Positions 36,468 through 44,852 of a stretch of 64,000 nt of DNA are shown here, one piece after another. Under the pieces are notes generated by a model, which had not been told where the DNA came from, did not search any database, and saw nothing but the letters and a program-made list of their open reading frames with translations. The stretch is from Azoarcus sp031556475 (GTDB lineage Bacteria; Pseudomonadota; Gammaproteobacteria; Burkholderiales; Rhodocyclaceae), in NCBI GenBank assembly GCA_031556475.1, contig JAVBSY010000004.1, forward strand, positions 1 through 64,000. The letters are read 5' to 3'. The position numbers and the translations under genes are program-made. Each line of letters opens with the position of its first letter. Position 1 is the first letter of the stretch.

Positions 36468-37399
36468 GTACGCCTGTGGCAACCGATCAAATGGCCGATC
36501 AAGCCGGTGGTGACAACGGCGGTAAGCGCACCCCGCGCAGCAACGTCATCGCTTGGCCCGGTGCCGATGCCGTGGCGGAAAAAGGCTGGTGGCGCGCGCA
36601 TCGCTGGCTGGTGGCGCGGCGTATCTCGCAATTCGGCATTTTGGTCCTGTTCCTGATCGGCCCGTGGCTGGGGATTTGGATCGCCAAAGGCAACCTCAGT
36701 TCCAGCTTGATTCTGGGCGTGTTGCCGCTCACCGATCCGTTTTTGCTGCTTCAGTCGATCGCAACGGGGCACTGGCCGTACCGCGAGGCGTTGATCGGCG
36801 GTGGCATTGTGCTCGCGTTTTATTTGCTACTTGGCGGGCGCTTGTTTTGTGCCTGGGTCTGTCCAATCAATCTCGTCACCGACGCCGCTTCCTGGCTGCG
36901 CAGGCGCTTGGGGTTGAAGGGCGGACGCGCGCCGGCGAGCAGCACCCGCTACTGGCTGCTTGGCTTCGTCGTCGTGGCCGCGGCGCTTTCTGGCAGTCTG
37001 GCGTGGGAATGGGTCAATCCGGTGTCGATGTTCCATCGCGGGCTGATCTTCGGTTTCGGCTTGTCGTGGGGCATCGTGCTGGGTGTGTTTCTCTACGATC
37101 TGCTGATCGCGCCGCGCGGCTGGTGTGGTCACCTGTGCCCACAAGGCGCTTTTTATGCCCTGCTCGGGCGTAGCGCACTACTGCGCGTTTCCGCTCATCG
37201 GCGCAACGCGTGCAACGATTGCATGGACTGCTTTGCCATATGCCCTGAACCCCAAGTTATCCGCCCGGCGTTGAAAGCAGTCGGGCAATCACATCCTTTG
37301 ATCATCGATGCCGACTGCACGACCTGCGGCCGTTGCATCGATGTGTGCAGTAAAGACGTTTTCCGTATTTCGACCCGATTCGACAGGAGCGAGTCATGA
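36464..37399 (+). CDS. napH: Membrane quinol dehydrogenase subunit NapH
   Basis: A 311-residue membrane protein with four hydrophobic segments (about residues 55-75, 95-120, 160-180 and 190-215). It carries the NapH/NosR-type CxxxCP motifs CAWVCPIN and CGHLCPQG, followed by two [4Fe-4S] clusters CNDCMDCFAICP and CTTCGRCIDVC in the cytoplasmic tail. With NapG it forms an alternative quinol-oxidising route to NapA. It overlaps napG and napB by 4 bp each. Confidence 0.93.
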   Translation: MSTPVATDQMADQAGGDNGGKRTPRSNVIAWPGADAVAEKGWWRAHRWLVARRISQFGILVLFLIGPWLGIWIAKGNLSSSLILGVLPLTDPFLLLQSIATGHWPYREALIGGGIVLAFYLLLGGRLFCAWVCPINLVTDAASWLRRRLGLKGGRAPASSTRYWLLGFVVVAAALSGSLAWEWVNPVSMFHRGLIFGFGLSWGIVLGVFLYDLLIAPRGWCGHLCPQGAFYALLGRSALLRVSAHRRNACNDCMDCFAICPEPQVIRPALKAVGQSHPLIIDADCTTCGRCIDVCSKDVFRISTRFDRSES

Positions 37400-37836
37400 C
37401 CAAGAAAGCCCTCTGTTTTGCCGTTGCATTGCTTACCGCGCTGGGCTCGGCCCCGCTTGCCAGCGCCCAGCAGCCAATCGGTTTGCGCGGCACCGACGTA
37501 TCCAGCCCCGAAGCCAGTCCCGGCAGCTACAAGTTGATGCCCGACAGCGCGCCGATTCAGCGCGATTACGTGCAGCAGCCGCCGCTGATTCCGCACAAGG
37601 TGGAAGGTTATGAAATATCGAAGAATTTCAACCGCTGCATGGACTGTCATTCCTGGAGTCGCTACCAGGAAACCAAGGCGACCAAGGTGAGCCTGACGCA
37701 CTTCAAGGACCGGGACGGTGGCGAGCTTTCCAACATTTCGCCACGCCGCTACTTCTGCACGCAGTGTCATGTGTCGCAAACGGATGCCCCGCCGCTGGTG
37801 GCAAATACGTTCCGGCGTGCCGATGGTTTGCGTTAG
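37396..37836 (+). CDS. napB: Periplasmic nitrate reductase dihaem cytochrome NapB
   Basis: A 146-residue secreted cytochrome c. The signal peptide ends near ASA at residue 24. Two haem-binding motifs are visible, CMDCH at residue 81 and CTQCH at residue 121. It is the small subunit of the NapAB complex. The N-terminal region LRGTDVSSPEASPG is typical of NapB. The gene is tightly packed after napH. Confidence 0.95.
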   Translation: MTKKALCFAVALLTALGSAPLASAQQPIGLRGTDVSSPEASPGSYKLMPDSAPIQRDYVQQPPLIPHKVEGYEISKNFNRCMDCHSWSRYQETKATKVSLTHFKDRDGGELSNISPRRYFCTQCHVSQTDAPPLVANTFRRADGLR

Positions 37837-37858
37837 GATCAACTGAACGGGGAACGTC

Positions 37859-38479
37859 ATGACCGATAACAAGAAGGGCCTGCGGTCTTTGCCGCAGCGC
37901 GCCAGCTGGGCGACATTGATATTGTTTTTCGTCGCCGGCATCGTGGTTTGGGGGGGGTTCAACTGGGCTTTGGAACTCACCAATACCGAACAGTTCTGCA
38001 TCTCGTGCCATGAGATGAAGGACAACGTCTACAAGGAGTACCGCAACACCATCCACTACCAGAACCGTACCGGGGTGCGCGCGACCTGTCCGGATTGCCA
38101 CGTGCCGAAGGAATGGGGGCCGAAGATGATCCGCAAGATCAAGGCCTCGAACGAGTTGTGGCACAAGATGCTCGGTTCGATCGACACGCCGGAAAAATTC
38201 GGCGCCAAACGACTCGAACTCGCGCAGAACGAATGGCGGCGGATGAAGGCCAACGATTCGCGGGAATGCCGCAACTGCCATAATTACGAGTACTTCGATT
38301 ACTCGGTTCAAGGGCGGCGTTCAAATCGCATGCACCAGACCGGTTTCGAGGAAGGCCAGACCTGCATCGACTGCCATAAAGGCATTGCGCACTCGTTGCC
38401 GCCAATCGAGCAGGATATCGGTGCCGAGCATGGCGGCGCTGCACCCGGGGTGTTCCACCCCACGCCGAAAAAGGAATAA
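37859..38479 (+). CDS. napC: Tetrahaem quinol dehydrogenase NapC
   Basis: A 206-residue NapC/NirT-family cytochrome with one N-terminal membrane anchor (about residues 17-40) and four CxxCH motifs: CISCH (residue 47), CPDCH, CRNCH and CIDCH. It oxidises quinol and reduces NapB. Both NapC and NapGH are present, so the cell has two possible electron inputs. It is the last gene of the operon and is followed by a good terminator. Confidence 0.95.
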   Translation: MTDNKKGLRSLPQRASWATLILFFVAGIVVWGGFNWALELTNTEQFCISCHEMKDNVYKEYRNTIHYQNRTGVRATCPDCHVPKEWGPKMIRKIKASNELWHKMLGSIDTPEKFGAKRLELAQNEWRRMKANDSRECRNCHNYEYFDYSVQGRRSNRMHQTGFEEGQTCIDCHKGIAHSLPPIEQDIGAEHGGAAPGVFHPTPKKE

Positions 38480-38498
38480 GCGGTAGGCTATACAGGGC

Positions 38499-38532
38499 GC
38501 GGCGGGCGTGTGAATGCCTGCCGCTTTTTTTT
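38499..38532 (+). terminator. Rho-independent terminator of the nap operon
   Basis: GCGGCGGGC and GCCTGCCGC form a 9-bp stem with one G-U pair and an 8-base loop, followed at once by eight Ts. It starts 20 bp after the napC stop. Confidence 0.9.
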
Positions 38533-38650
38533 GCCGCTGGCGCGGGCCGACGAGTTGTTTCGCTGAATCGCAGGGCCTATTCGCTTCTTGCTTTTTCCGC
38601 CCCTTGTTTTGGGTTTCGTTTCGGCGCCATCCGTTTACAATCGCGCCGCT

Positions 38651-39466
38651 ATGGATGTACCGCTTTCTCCTCGCCGCTGGTTCCCCACGCCGTTGATCCT
38701 GGCTGCCTGCGCGACGCATGTGGGTGCCGTGGGTGCGTTGGCTTTATGGCCGCATGTGTGGCCAGTGGCATTGGGTGCCGTCGCCTTGAGCCATGTCGCC
38801 TTGACTGCCGCCGGTTTGTGGCCGCGCAGCCGCCTGCTTGGCCCTAACTGGGTGTGCTTGCCGCAAGCGGCCGCACGGCGTGGTGAAATCGCCCTCACTA
38901 TCGACGATGGCCCTGATCCCGACATTACGCCGGCTGTGCTCGATTTGCTCGACGCCGCCGGCGCGCGTGCGACTTTCTTCTGCATCGGCGAACGTGCCGT
39001 AGCTGAACCGGCGCTCGTTGCCGAAATCGTTCGCCGGGGACATGCGGTGGAAAACCATTCGCACCATCACCGCCACCACTTTTCTCTGTTTGGCCCGCGT
39101 CGCCTAGCCACCGACGTGGCGGCCGCACAGCGTGCGCTTGCCGAACTTGCAGGTAGCGCCCCCCGGTTTTTTCGCCCACCGGCCGGATTGCGCAATCCTT
39201 TCCTGGAGCCTGTACTGGCGCGGCAGGGTTTGCTGCTGGCGAGCTGGACCCGGCGCGCCTTCGATACCCGTGAAGGCGATGCCGCCACCGTGCTGCGGCG
39301 CCTCACGCATCGTCTAACCGCCGGCGACATTCTGCTGTTGCATGATGGCCATGCCGCGCGCACCGGAGCTGGGCGGGCGGTTATCCTCGATGTGCTGCCG
39401 GCCTTGCTCGAACACGTGCATAGCGCCGGCCTTCATCCCGTCACCTTGCGCAGCGCCCTGCAATGA
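38651..39466 (+). CDS. Polysaccharide deacetylase family protein with N-terminal membrane segments
   Basis: A 271-residue protein. Two hydrophobic segments (about residues 14-60) precede a NodB-homology domain with LTIDDGPDPD (catalytic and metal aspartates), HSHHH in ENHSHHH (HSxxH metal ligands) and FFRPPAGLRNP. The family hydrolyses N-acetyl groups of sugars, and some members are linked to aryl polyene loci. The start at 38651 is chosen over an earlier ATG at 38588 that would add a second unlikely leader. Its stop overlaps the next methyltransferase start by 4 bp, so it is the first gene of the pigment-type operon. Confidence 0.8.
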   Translation: MDVPLSPRRWFPTPLILAACATHVGAVGALALWPHVWPVALGAVALSHVALTAAGLWPRSRLLGPNWVCLPQAAARRGEIALTIDDGPDPDITPAVLDLLDAAGARATFFCIGERAVAEPALVAEIVRRGHAVENHSHHHRHHFSLFGPRRLATDVAAAQRALAELAGSAPRFFRPPAGLRNPFLEPVLARQGLLLASWTRRAFDTREGDAATVLRRLTHRLTAGDILLLHDGHAARTGAGRAVILDVLPALLEHVHSAGLHPVTLRSALQ

Positions 39467-40236
39467 CCCGATCCTTCCGCCGCCGCCTGGTCGACGCCGC
39501 CACCGTCCCCTATCGTCCTGCCGGCCACTTCGCCTGGCATTTCGCGCGCGGCAAGCTTGGGCGTGACCCGGTATTCGCCGGCATCCTCGCTCACGGCCTG
39601 CTGCCGCCACAGGCGTCCGTTCTCGATCTCGGCTGCGGTCAAGGGCTGTTGTCGAACTGGTTGACAGCCGCCGCACGCTTGTATGCCGCTGGCGATTGGC
39701 CCGCCGGTTGGCCGCCGCCGCCCGGGCTCGCGTCCTATCGCGGCATCGAGCTGATGCAACGCGACGTGGATCGCGCCCGTCCGGCGCTGCCGCCCGGCGC
39801 GACGGTGGAGCAGGGCGATATCCGCGATACCGTGTTCGGCCGCGTCGATGCGGTGGTGATCCTCGATTCGCTGCATTACATCGACCCCGACGCCCAGCGC
39901 GTCGTGCTCGTGCGCGTGCGTAATGCCTTGATGCCACAGGGCACGCTGGTGATGCGCGTTGGCGACGCTGCCGGCGGCCTGCCGTTCAGGCTCAGCAATT
40001 GGGTAGACCGGCTGGTTACTTTCGTACGCGGCCATCGCCTTGGCACCTTGTACTGCCGACCGGCAACTGAATGGCGGGCGATGCTGGAAGAACTCGGATT
40101 TCGCGTCCGCATGCTGCCGATGGATGATGGCACGCCGTTTTCCAACACGATGCTGGTCGGTCGGCTTGACGACGGCGGCGCGGATTCCGATCTTTCCGCT
40201 GAAAGACGAAGCGAATCCGGCAGGCATCCGGGTTAG
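39463..40236 (+). CDS. SAM-dependent methyltransferase of the pigment operon
   Basis: A 257-residue class I methyltransferase: motif I VLDLGCGQGLLSNWL at about residues 49-63, acidic motif GDIRD, and VVILDSLHYI as the post-motif strand. Aryl polyene clusters usually contain such an enzyme, which may methylate the aryl hydroxyl or ring. Coupling by overlap with the deacetylase and a 30-bp gap to the ketosynthase support common expression. The substrate is inferred from context. Confidence 0.75.
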   Translation: MTRSFRRRLVDAATVPYRPAGHFAWHFARGKLGRDPVFAGILAHGLLPPQASVLDLGCGQGLLSNWLTAAARLYAAGDWPAGWPPPPGLASYRGIELMQRDVDRARPALPPGATVEQGDIRDTVFGRVDAVVILDSLHYIDPDAQRVVLVRVRNALMPQGTLVMRVGDAAGGLPFRLSNWVDRLVTFVRGHRLGTLYCRPATEWRAMLEELGFRVRMLPMDDGTPFSNTMLVGRLDDGGADSDLSAERRSESGRHPG

Positions 40237-40266
40237 AATCCCTTGATATTCCACCGGATTTGCCCG

Positions 40267-41460
40267 TTGAGCCCACTTCTTCTTTCCCGCTACACCGCGA
40301 CCAGTTGCCTCGGTGCCGGCTTGACGGCCACCCGCGTAGCGCTCGCCGAATGCCGTGGCGGGCTGGCGCCGTGCGACTTTGAAACCGCCTGGCTGGAAAC
40401 CTGGATCGGCCGTGTGCCGGAGGTGGAAGAGGTCGTTCTGCCGTCGTCGCTGGCCGCTTACGATTGCCGTAACAATCGCCTGGCTTTGCTTGGCTTGCGC
40501 CAGGATGGCTTTATCGATGCGGCGGCGGCGGCGATCGCACGTTACGGCGCCCACCGTGTCGGCGTACTGCTCGGTACCAGTACGTCGGGCATTCTGCAAA
40601 CCGAACTGGCCTACCGCCAGCGCGATCCGGCAAGCGGTGCGTTGCCGGCTGGTTTCAGTTACCGTGGCACGCACAGCATTTACGCACTGGCCGAATTTGT
40701 CCGCGCCATGCTCGGTGTTCGCGGTCCGGCCTGGGTAACGTCCACCGCCTGCTCGTCCGGTGCCAAGGTGTTCGCCAGCGCGGCGCGCCTGATCGAAGCC
40801 GGCGTGATCGACGCCGCAGTGGTCGGTGGCGTCGATTCGCTGTGCCTGACCACGCTGTATGGCTTCAATGCGCTCGAACTGGCGGCGCCGACGCCGTGCC
40901 GGCCTTTCGATATCGAGAGAAACGGCATTTCCATCGGCGAAGCGGCTGCTTTCGCGCTGCTCGAACGTCCCGACGGCGATTGCGACGACGATGATGTGCT
41001 GCTTGTCGGTGCTGGTGAGTCGAGCGACGCGCACCACATGTCGTCGCCCCATCCGGAAGGGCTGGGTGCGCGTCTGGCGATGGCCGAGGCGCTTGCCAGC
41101 GCCGGCCTGGAGCCGGAGCAGATCGATTACATCAACCTTCACGGCACGGCCACGCCGAGCAACGATGCCGCCGAGGGGCTGGCTGTACATGCGTTGTTCG
41201 GCCGCGATACGCCAGTCAGCTCGACCAAGGGTGCTACCGGCCACGCATTGGGTGCGGCCGGCGCGCTCGAAGCGGTGTTCTGCGCTATCGCGCTCGCCGA
41301 TGGGTTGATTCCAGGCAGTCCCGGCACCGAGCAGCTCGATCCGGCCATCGATCTCCACTACGAATTCACGCCGCGCCATGCGCCTTTGCGTCATGTGCTC
41401 AGCAATTCGCTCGGTTTCGGCGGCACCAACAGCAGCCTGGTTTTTGCCCGTGCGGGATGA
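40267..41460 (+). CDS. Beta-ketoacyl-ACP synthase (aryl polyene type)
   Basis: A roughly 397-residue condensing enzyme with a complete Cys-His-His triad: Cys162 in TACSSG, His292 in NLHGTATPSND and His326 in GATGHALGAAG. It resembles the FabF-like ketosynthases of aryl polyene and xanthomonadin clusters. These elongate an aryl-primed chain with malonyl-ACP. I place the start at TTG 40267 (family start SPLLLSRYTATSCLG); TTG 40243 is also open and neither has a clear ribosome-binding site. It is followed by its chain-length-factor partner. Confidence 0.88.
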   Translation: MSPLLLSRYTATSCLGAGLTATRVALAECRGGLAPCDFETAWLETWIGRVPEVEEVVLPSSLAAYDCRNNRLALLGLRQDGFIDAAAAAIARYGAHRVGVLLGTSTSGILQTELAYRQRDPASGALPAGFSYRGTHSIYALAEFVRAMLGVRGPAWVTSTACSSGAKVFASAARLIEAGVIDAAVVGGVDSLCLTTLYGFNALELAAPTPCRPFDIERNGISIGEAAAFALLERPDGDCDDDDVLLVGAGESSDAHHMSSPHPEGLGARLAMAEALASAGLEPEQIDYINLHGTATPSNDAAEGLAVHALFGRDTPVSSTKGATGHALGAAGALEAVFCAIALADGLIPGSPGTEQLDPAIDLHYEFTPRHAPLRHVLSNSLGFGGTNSSLVFARAG

Positions 41461-41470
41461 ACATCGAATC

Positions 41471-42274
41471 ATGACGCTGACTCATCCTCTTTCCGCTTGT
41501 ATTGCCGGCATCGGCGTCATCGGCCCTGGTTTCGACGATTGGGCGGGTGCCCGTGACGTCCTTGCCGGTACCGTGCCGTTCGTGTCCACCGCTCCCCGCA
41601 TCCCTGTGCCGATGCTGCTGCCGAGCGTCGAGCGCCGCCGTGTCGGCGCGGTCGTGAAGCTCGCGCTGGGCGTGGGGATGCAAGCCGTCGAGGCGGCCGG
41701 TGCGGATGCTGCGCAATTGGTGACCGTGTTCGCTTCCTCGGGCGGTGACGGTGACAACTGCCATGCCATTTGCGAATCCCTGGCGGGCGATGACCGGCTG
41801 CTTTCGCCGACTCGCTTCCATAACTCGGTCAATAACGCTGCTTCCGGCTATTGGAGCATCGCCACCGGCGCGCATGCGGCGTCGACCATCGTTTCGGCCT
41901 ACGACGGCAGCTTTGCCGCCGGCTTGCTCGAAGCACTGTCTCAACTGCGCGCGAGTGGTGCGCCGGTATTGCTGGTGGCCTACGAGCATCCCTATCCGGC
42001 ACCGCTGGCGGCGACGCGTCCGATGGCCGAGGCTTTCGCCACCGCACTGTTGCTGGCGCCGGAGAACGACGCAAACAGACCGCGCATCGCCCTGGCCGGT
42101 TTTACCGCAAGCGCGGCCGATACGTTGCCGGATCCGAACCTTGAGAGACTGCGCCTGGGGATTCCCGCCGCTCGCAGCCTGCCGCTGCTGGCGCGGATCG
42201 CGCGTTGCGAAGCGGCGACCACGGTGATCGAATATCTCGACGGTTCGAACATGGCGGTTGATCTGACGCCGTGA
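41471..42274 (+). CDS. Ketosynthase-like chain-length factor
   Basis: A 267-residue protein of the Ketoacyl-synt_2 type. It keeps the thiolase-fold segments (FHNSVNNAASGYWSIATG, YDGSFAAGLLEAL) but lacks the catalytic cysteine, as expected for a chain-length factor that dimerises with the preceding ketosynthase. An in-frame extension to 41378 is rejected because it overlaps the ketosynthase. It overlaps the next gene by 4 bp. Confidence 0.8.
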   Translation: MTLTHPLSACIAGIGVIGPGFDDWAGARDVLAGTVPFVSTAPRIPVPMLLPSVERRRVGAVVKLALGVGMQAVEAAGADAAQLVTVFASSGGDGDNCHAICESLAGDDRLLSPTRFHNSVNNAASGYWSIATGAHAASTIVSAYDGSFAAGLLEALSQLRASGAPVLLVAYEHPYPAPLAATRPMAEAFATALLLAPENDANRPRIALAGFTASAADTLPDPNLERLRLGIPAARSLPLLARIARCEAATTVIEYLDGSNMAVDLTP

Positions 42275-42735
42275 GCGACGCCGTGCTCGATCGTGCGTGG
42301 ATCGCCGCGCATATTCCGCATCAGGGCAACATGTGTCTGCTCGATGCGGTGGAATCCTGGAGTGCGGAACGCATTTGCTGTCGCAGCGCCACACACCGCG
42401 ACCCGGCCAACCCCCTGCGTGCCGGTGGCCGCCTCGGCGCACTTACCGGTATCGAATACGCCGCGCAAGCGATGGCGATACACGGCGCACTTGCCAGCGG
42501 TGGTACGCCGGCAGGCGTCGGCATGCTCGGCAGCGCGCGCGGTGTCGAATGCCTGGTGGCGCGGTTGGACGATATTGCCACCGATCTGCTGGTCGACGCT
42601 GAATGCCTGTCCGCCGACGAACGCGCCCTTCTCTATGCCTTCACCGTATCCGCAGCCGGGCGGCCGTTGCTGCGTGGACGGGCGTCGGTCGTGCTCGGCG
42701 CGCTTCCCATTCCCTCCACTGATTCACGATCATGA
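42271..42735 (+). CDS. Hotdog-fold 3-hydroxyacyl-ACP dehydratase, ApeP-like
   Basis: A 154-residue protein with a GTG start overlapping the previous stop. IPHQGNMCLLD near residue 15 matches the HxGxM pattern of the FabA/ApeP-type dehydratases in aryl polyene clusters, and GIEYAAQAMAIHGAL is the conserved hotdog helix. It should remove water from the 3-hydroxyacyl intermediate to create each double bond of the polyene. Confidence 0.82.
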   Translation: MSDAVLDRAWIAAHIPHQGNMCLLDAVESWSAERICCRSATHRDPANPLRAGGRLGALTGIEYAAQAMAIHGALASGGTPAGVGMLGSARGVECLVARLDDIATDLLVDAECLSADERALLYAFTVSAAGRPLLRGRASVVLGALPIPSTDSRS

Positions 42736-43454
42736 GTAAACGCGCTTTGGTCACGGGTGGCAGCGGCGGTATCGGCCGCGCGATCTGCCTGCGGCTTGCT
42801 GCCGATGGTTACGACGTGTTGGTGCACGCCAATCGCAATCTGGCCGCCGCAGAAGAGGTTGCTGGCGCGATTCGTTCCACTGGCGGCACGGCCCAGGCCG
42901 TTGCTTTCGATGTGACCGATGCCGCCGCCACCGCAGCCGCTCTAGACGTGGCGCTGGCCGGCGGCGCGGTGCAGGTGTTGGTGAACAACGCCGGCATTCA
43001 TGACGATGCTGTGTTCCCTGGCATGTCGGCGGCACAGTGGCATGGGGTGATCGACGTCAGCCTGCACGGTTTTTTCAACGTCACGCAACCGCTGACGCTG
43101 CCGATGATCCGCACGCGCTGGGGGCGCATCATCAACATCACCTCGGTGGCCGCGCTCGCCGGCAATCGTGGCCAGGTCAATTACGCCGCGGCCAAGGGTG
43201 CGTTGCACGCGGCAACCAAATCGCTGGCCCTGGAACTGGCGAGCCGCGGCATCACGGTCAACGCCGTCGCCCCCGGCATCATCGATACGGCAATGAGCGA
43301 AAACGCCTTCGATGCCGACGCCATCGCCCGGTTGGTGCCGATGAAGCGTGCCGGTACGGCGGAGGAAGTGGCCGATCTGGTTGCCTTTCTTGCCTCGCCG
43401 GGTGCGGCCTACATTACCGGGCAAATCATTTCCATCAACGGCGGTTTGATCTGA
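42732..43454 (+). CDS. 3-oxoacyl-ACP reductase (FabG-like)
   Basis: A 240-residue SDR with TGGSGGIGR (cofactor loop), NNAG, the serine in ITSVAAL, and Tyr151-x3-Lys155 in YAAAKGA. It is FabG-like and should reduce the 3-oxo group after each condensation. It overlaps the dehydratase by 4 bp, completing a ketosynthase, chain-length factor, dehydratase, reductase set. Confidence 0.88.
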   Translation: MSKRALVTGGSGGIGRAICLRLAADGYDVLVHANRNLAAAEEVAGAIRSTGGTAQAVAFDVTDAAATAAALDVALAGGAVQVLVNNAGIHDDAVFPGMSAAQWHGVIDVSLHGFFNVTQPLTLPMIRTRWGRIINITSVAALAGNRGQVNYAAAKGALHAATKSLALELASRGITVNAVAPGIIDTAMSENAFDADAIARLVPMKRAGTAEEVADLVAFLASPGAAYITGQIISINGGLI

Positions 43455-43481
43455 AAAAACAGTTTCGAGGAGAAAAGCGCA

Positions 43482-44789
43482 ATGAGTGACGCCGCCAGTT
43501 CGCTACATGCGGCCAGTGTTCATCGCAGCGAGGCGCTGCTGTTTTTCACCCTGTTGCAATTGGCGATCATCATTCTCGCCGCCCGTGCTGGCGGAGCCAT
43601 TTCCGCGCGCATGGGGCAATCGCCGGCGGTGGGCGAAATCGTCACCGGCATTTTGCTCGGTCCTTCGCTGTTCGGCTGGCTGGCGCCGGGGCTGTTCGAT
43701 CTTGTGTTTCGCAGCGCGCCCGGCGAACCGATGCAGATTCTGTCGCAGATCGGTTTGCTGCTGCTGATGTTCCAGATCGGTCTGGAATTCGATTTTGGCC
43801 ACCTCACGGAGCGTAAGCACCGCCGTACCGTGCTGTGGGTGGCGAGCGCCGGATTGGCGCTGCCTTTCGCTCTCGGTCTCGGCTTCGGCGTATTCTCCGC
43901 GCCGCTGCTGGCGCCGCCCGGTGTGGAGCCGATGGCGGCGGGGCTGTTCATTGCCACCGCGTTTTCGATTACCGCGTTGCCGATTCTCGGCCGCATCATG
44001 ATCGAGTTCCAGCTCACCCGTACCGCCATCGGCGTCATCGCCATCAGTGCGGCGGCGCTCAACGACGTCATCGGCTGGCTGCTTCTGGCCTTGGTATCGA
44101 CGCTGGCGGTGTCGCATTTCGAGCCGCTCGCGTTCGCCGTCAAGGTGGCGCTGGTGTTCGCCTTTTTCGTCTTCAGTTGGTTTGTGGTGCGGCCATTGGC
44201 CAAGCGTGTGGTACAGCGTGCCCAGCCGGGCCGTGGGCGTTTTTCACCCAATCTGATGGGTGCTGTGCTGGCGTTGGTGTTCCTTGCCGGCATGACGACC
44301 TATCAACTCGGTATCTTCGCCATCTTTGGCGGTTTTCTGATGGGCGTGATCCTGCACGACGAGCACGGTTTGCGCGAGGCCTGGAGTACCCGTGTCGGTT
44401 ACTTCGTCACGGTGTTCTTCCTGCCGATCTTTTTCACCTACACGGGTTTGCGTACCGACATCGGCAGTCTCGATTCGCTTGCCGATTGGGGGTGGTGCGC
44501 GTTGGTCATTGTGTTGGCCACCGTCGGTAAATTCGGCGGTTCGTATTTTGCCGCGCGCCGTTGCGGCCTGGCGCGCCATGAGGCCAGCCTGCTCGGGATC
44601 ATGATGAACACCCGCGCGCTGATGGAGCTGATCGTCATCAACGTCGGCTACGACCTGGGGGTGATTTCACGCCAAATGTTCACCATGCTGGTCATCATGG
44701 CGATTGTCAGCACCGTCGTTACCGCGCCTTGCCTGCGTCGCTGGCTGCCGAAAATCGGCCATACACTTCCTAACGCAGTGCGCGAATAA
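43482..44789 (+). CDS. Cation/proton antiporter, CPA2/Kef type
   Basis: A 435-residue membrane protein with about 12 transmembrane segments and the Na+/H+-exchanger core (GQSPAVGEIVTGILLGPSLFG near the N-terminus). It has no C-terminal TrkA-N domain. GAGGAG lies before the start, 28 bp after the reductase gene. The substrate cation is unknown. The link to pigment synthesis is by operon only; acidic or aromatic product export could affect the local proton gradient, but this is a guess. Confidence 0.85.
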   Translation: MSDAASSLHAASVHRSEALLFFTLLQLAIIILAARAGGAISARMGQSPAVGEIVTGILLGPSLFGWLAPGLFDLVFRSAPGEPMQILSQIGLLLLMFQIGLEFDFGHLTERKHRRTVLWVASAGLALPFALGLGFGVFSAPLLAPPGVEPMAAGLFIATAFSITALPILGRIMIEFQLTRTAIGVIAISAAALNDVIGWLLLALVSTLAVSHFEPLAFAVKVALVFAFFVFSWFVVRPLAKRVVQRAQPGRGRFSPNLMGAVLALVFLAGMTTYQLGIFAIFGGFLMGVILHDEHGLREAWSTRVGYFVTVFFLPIFFTYTGLRTDIGSLDSLADWGWCALVIVLATVGKFGGSYFAARRCGLARHEASLLGIMMNTRALMELIVINVGYDLGVISRQMFTMLVIMAIVSTVVTAPCLRRWLPKIGHTLPNAVRE

Positions 44790-44852
44790 CGCGGCTCCGC
44801 AGCGTGTTATCGTAAGCGTGTCGTAGCGTTTCCGGCATGTCCGCGTTTTTCG

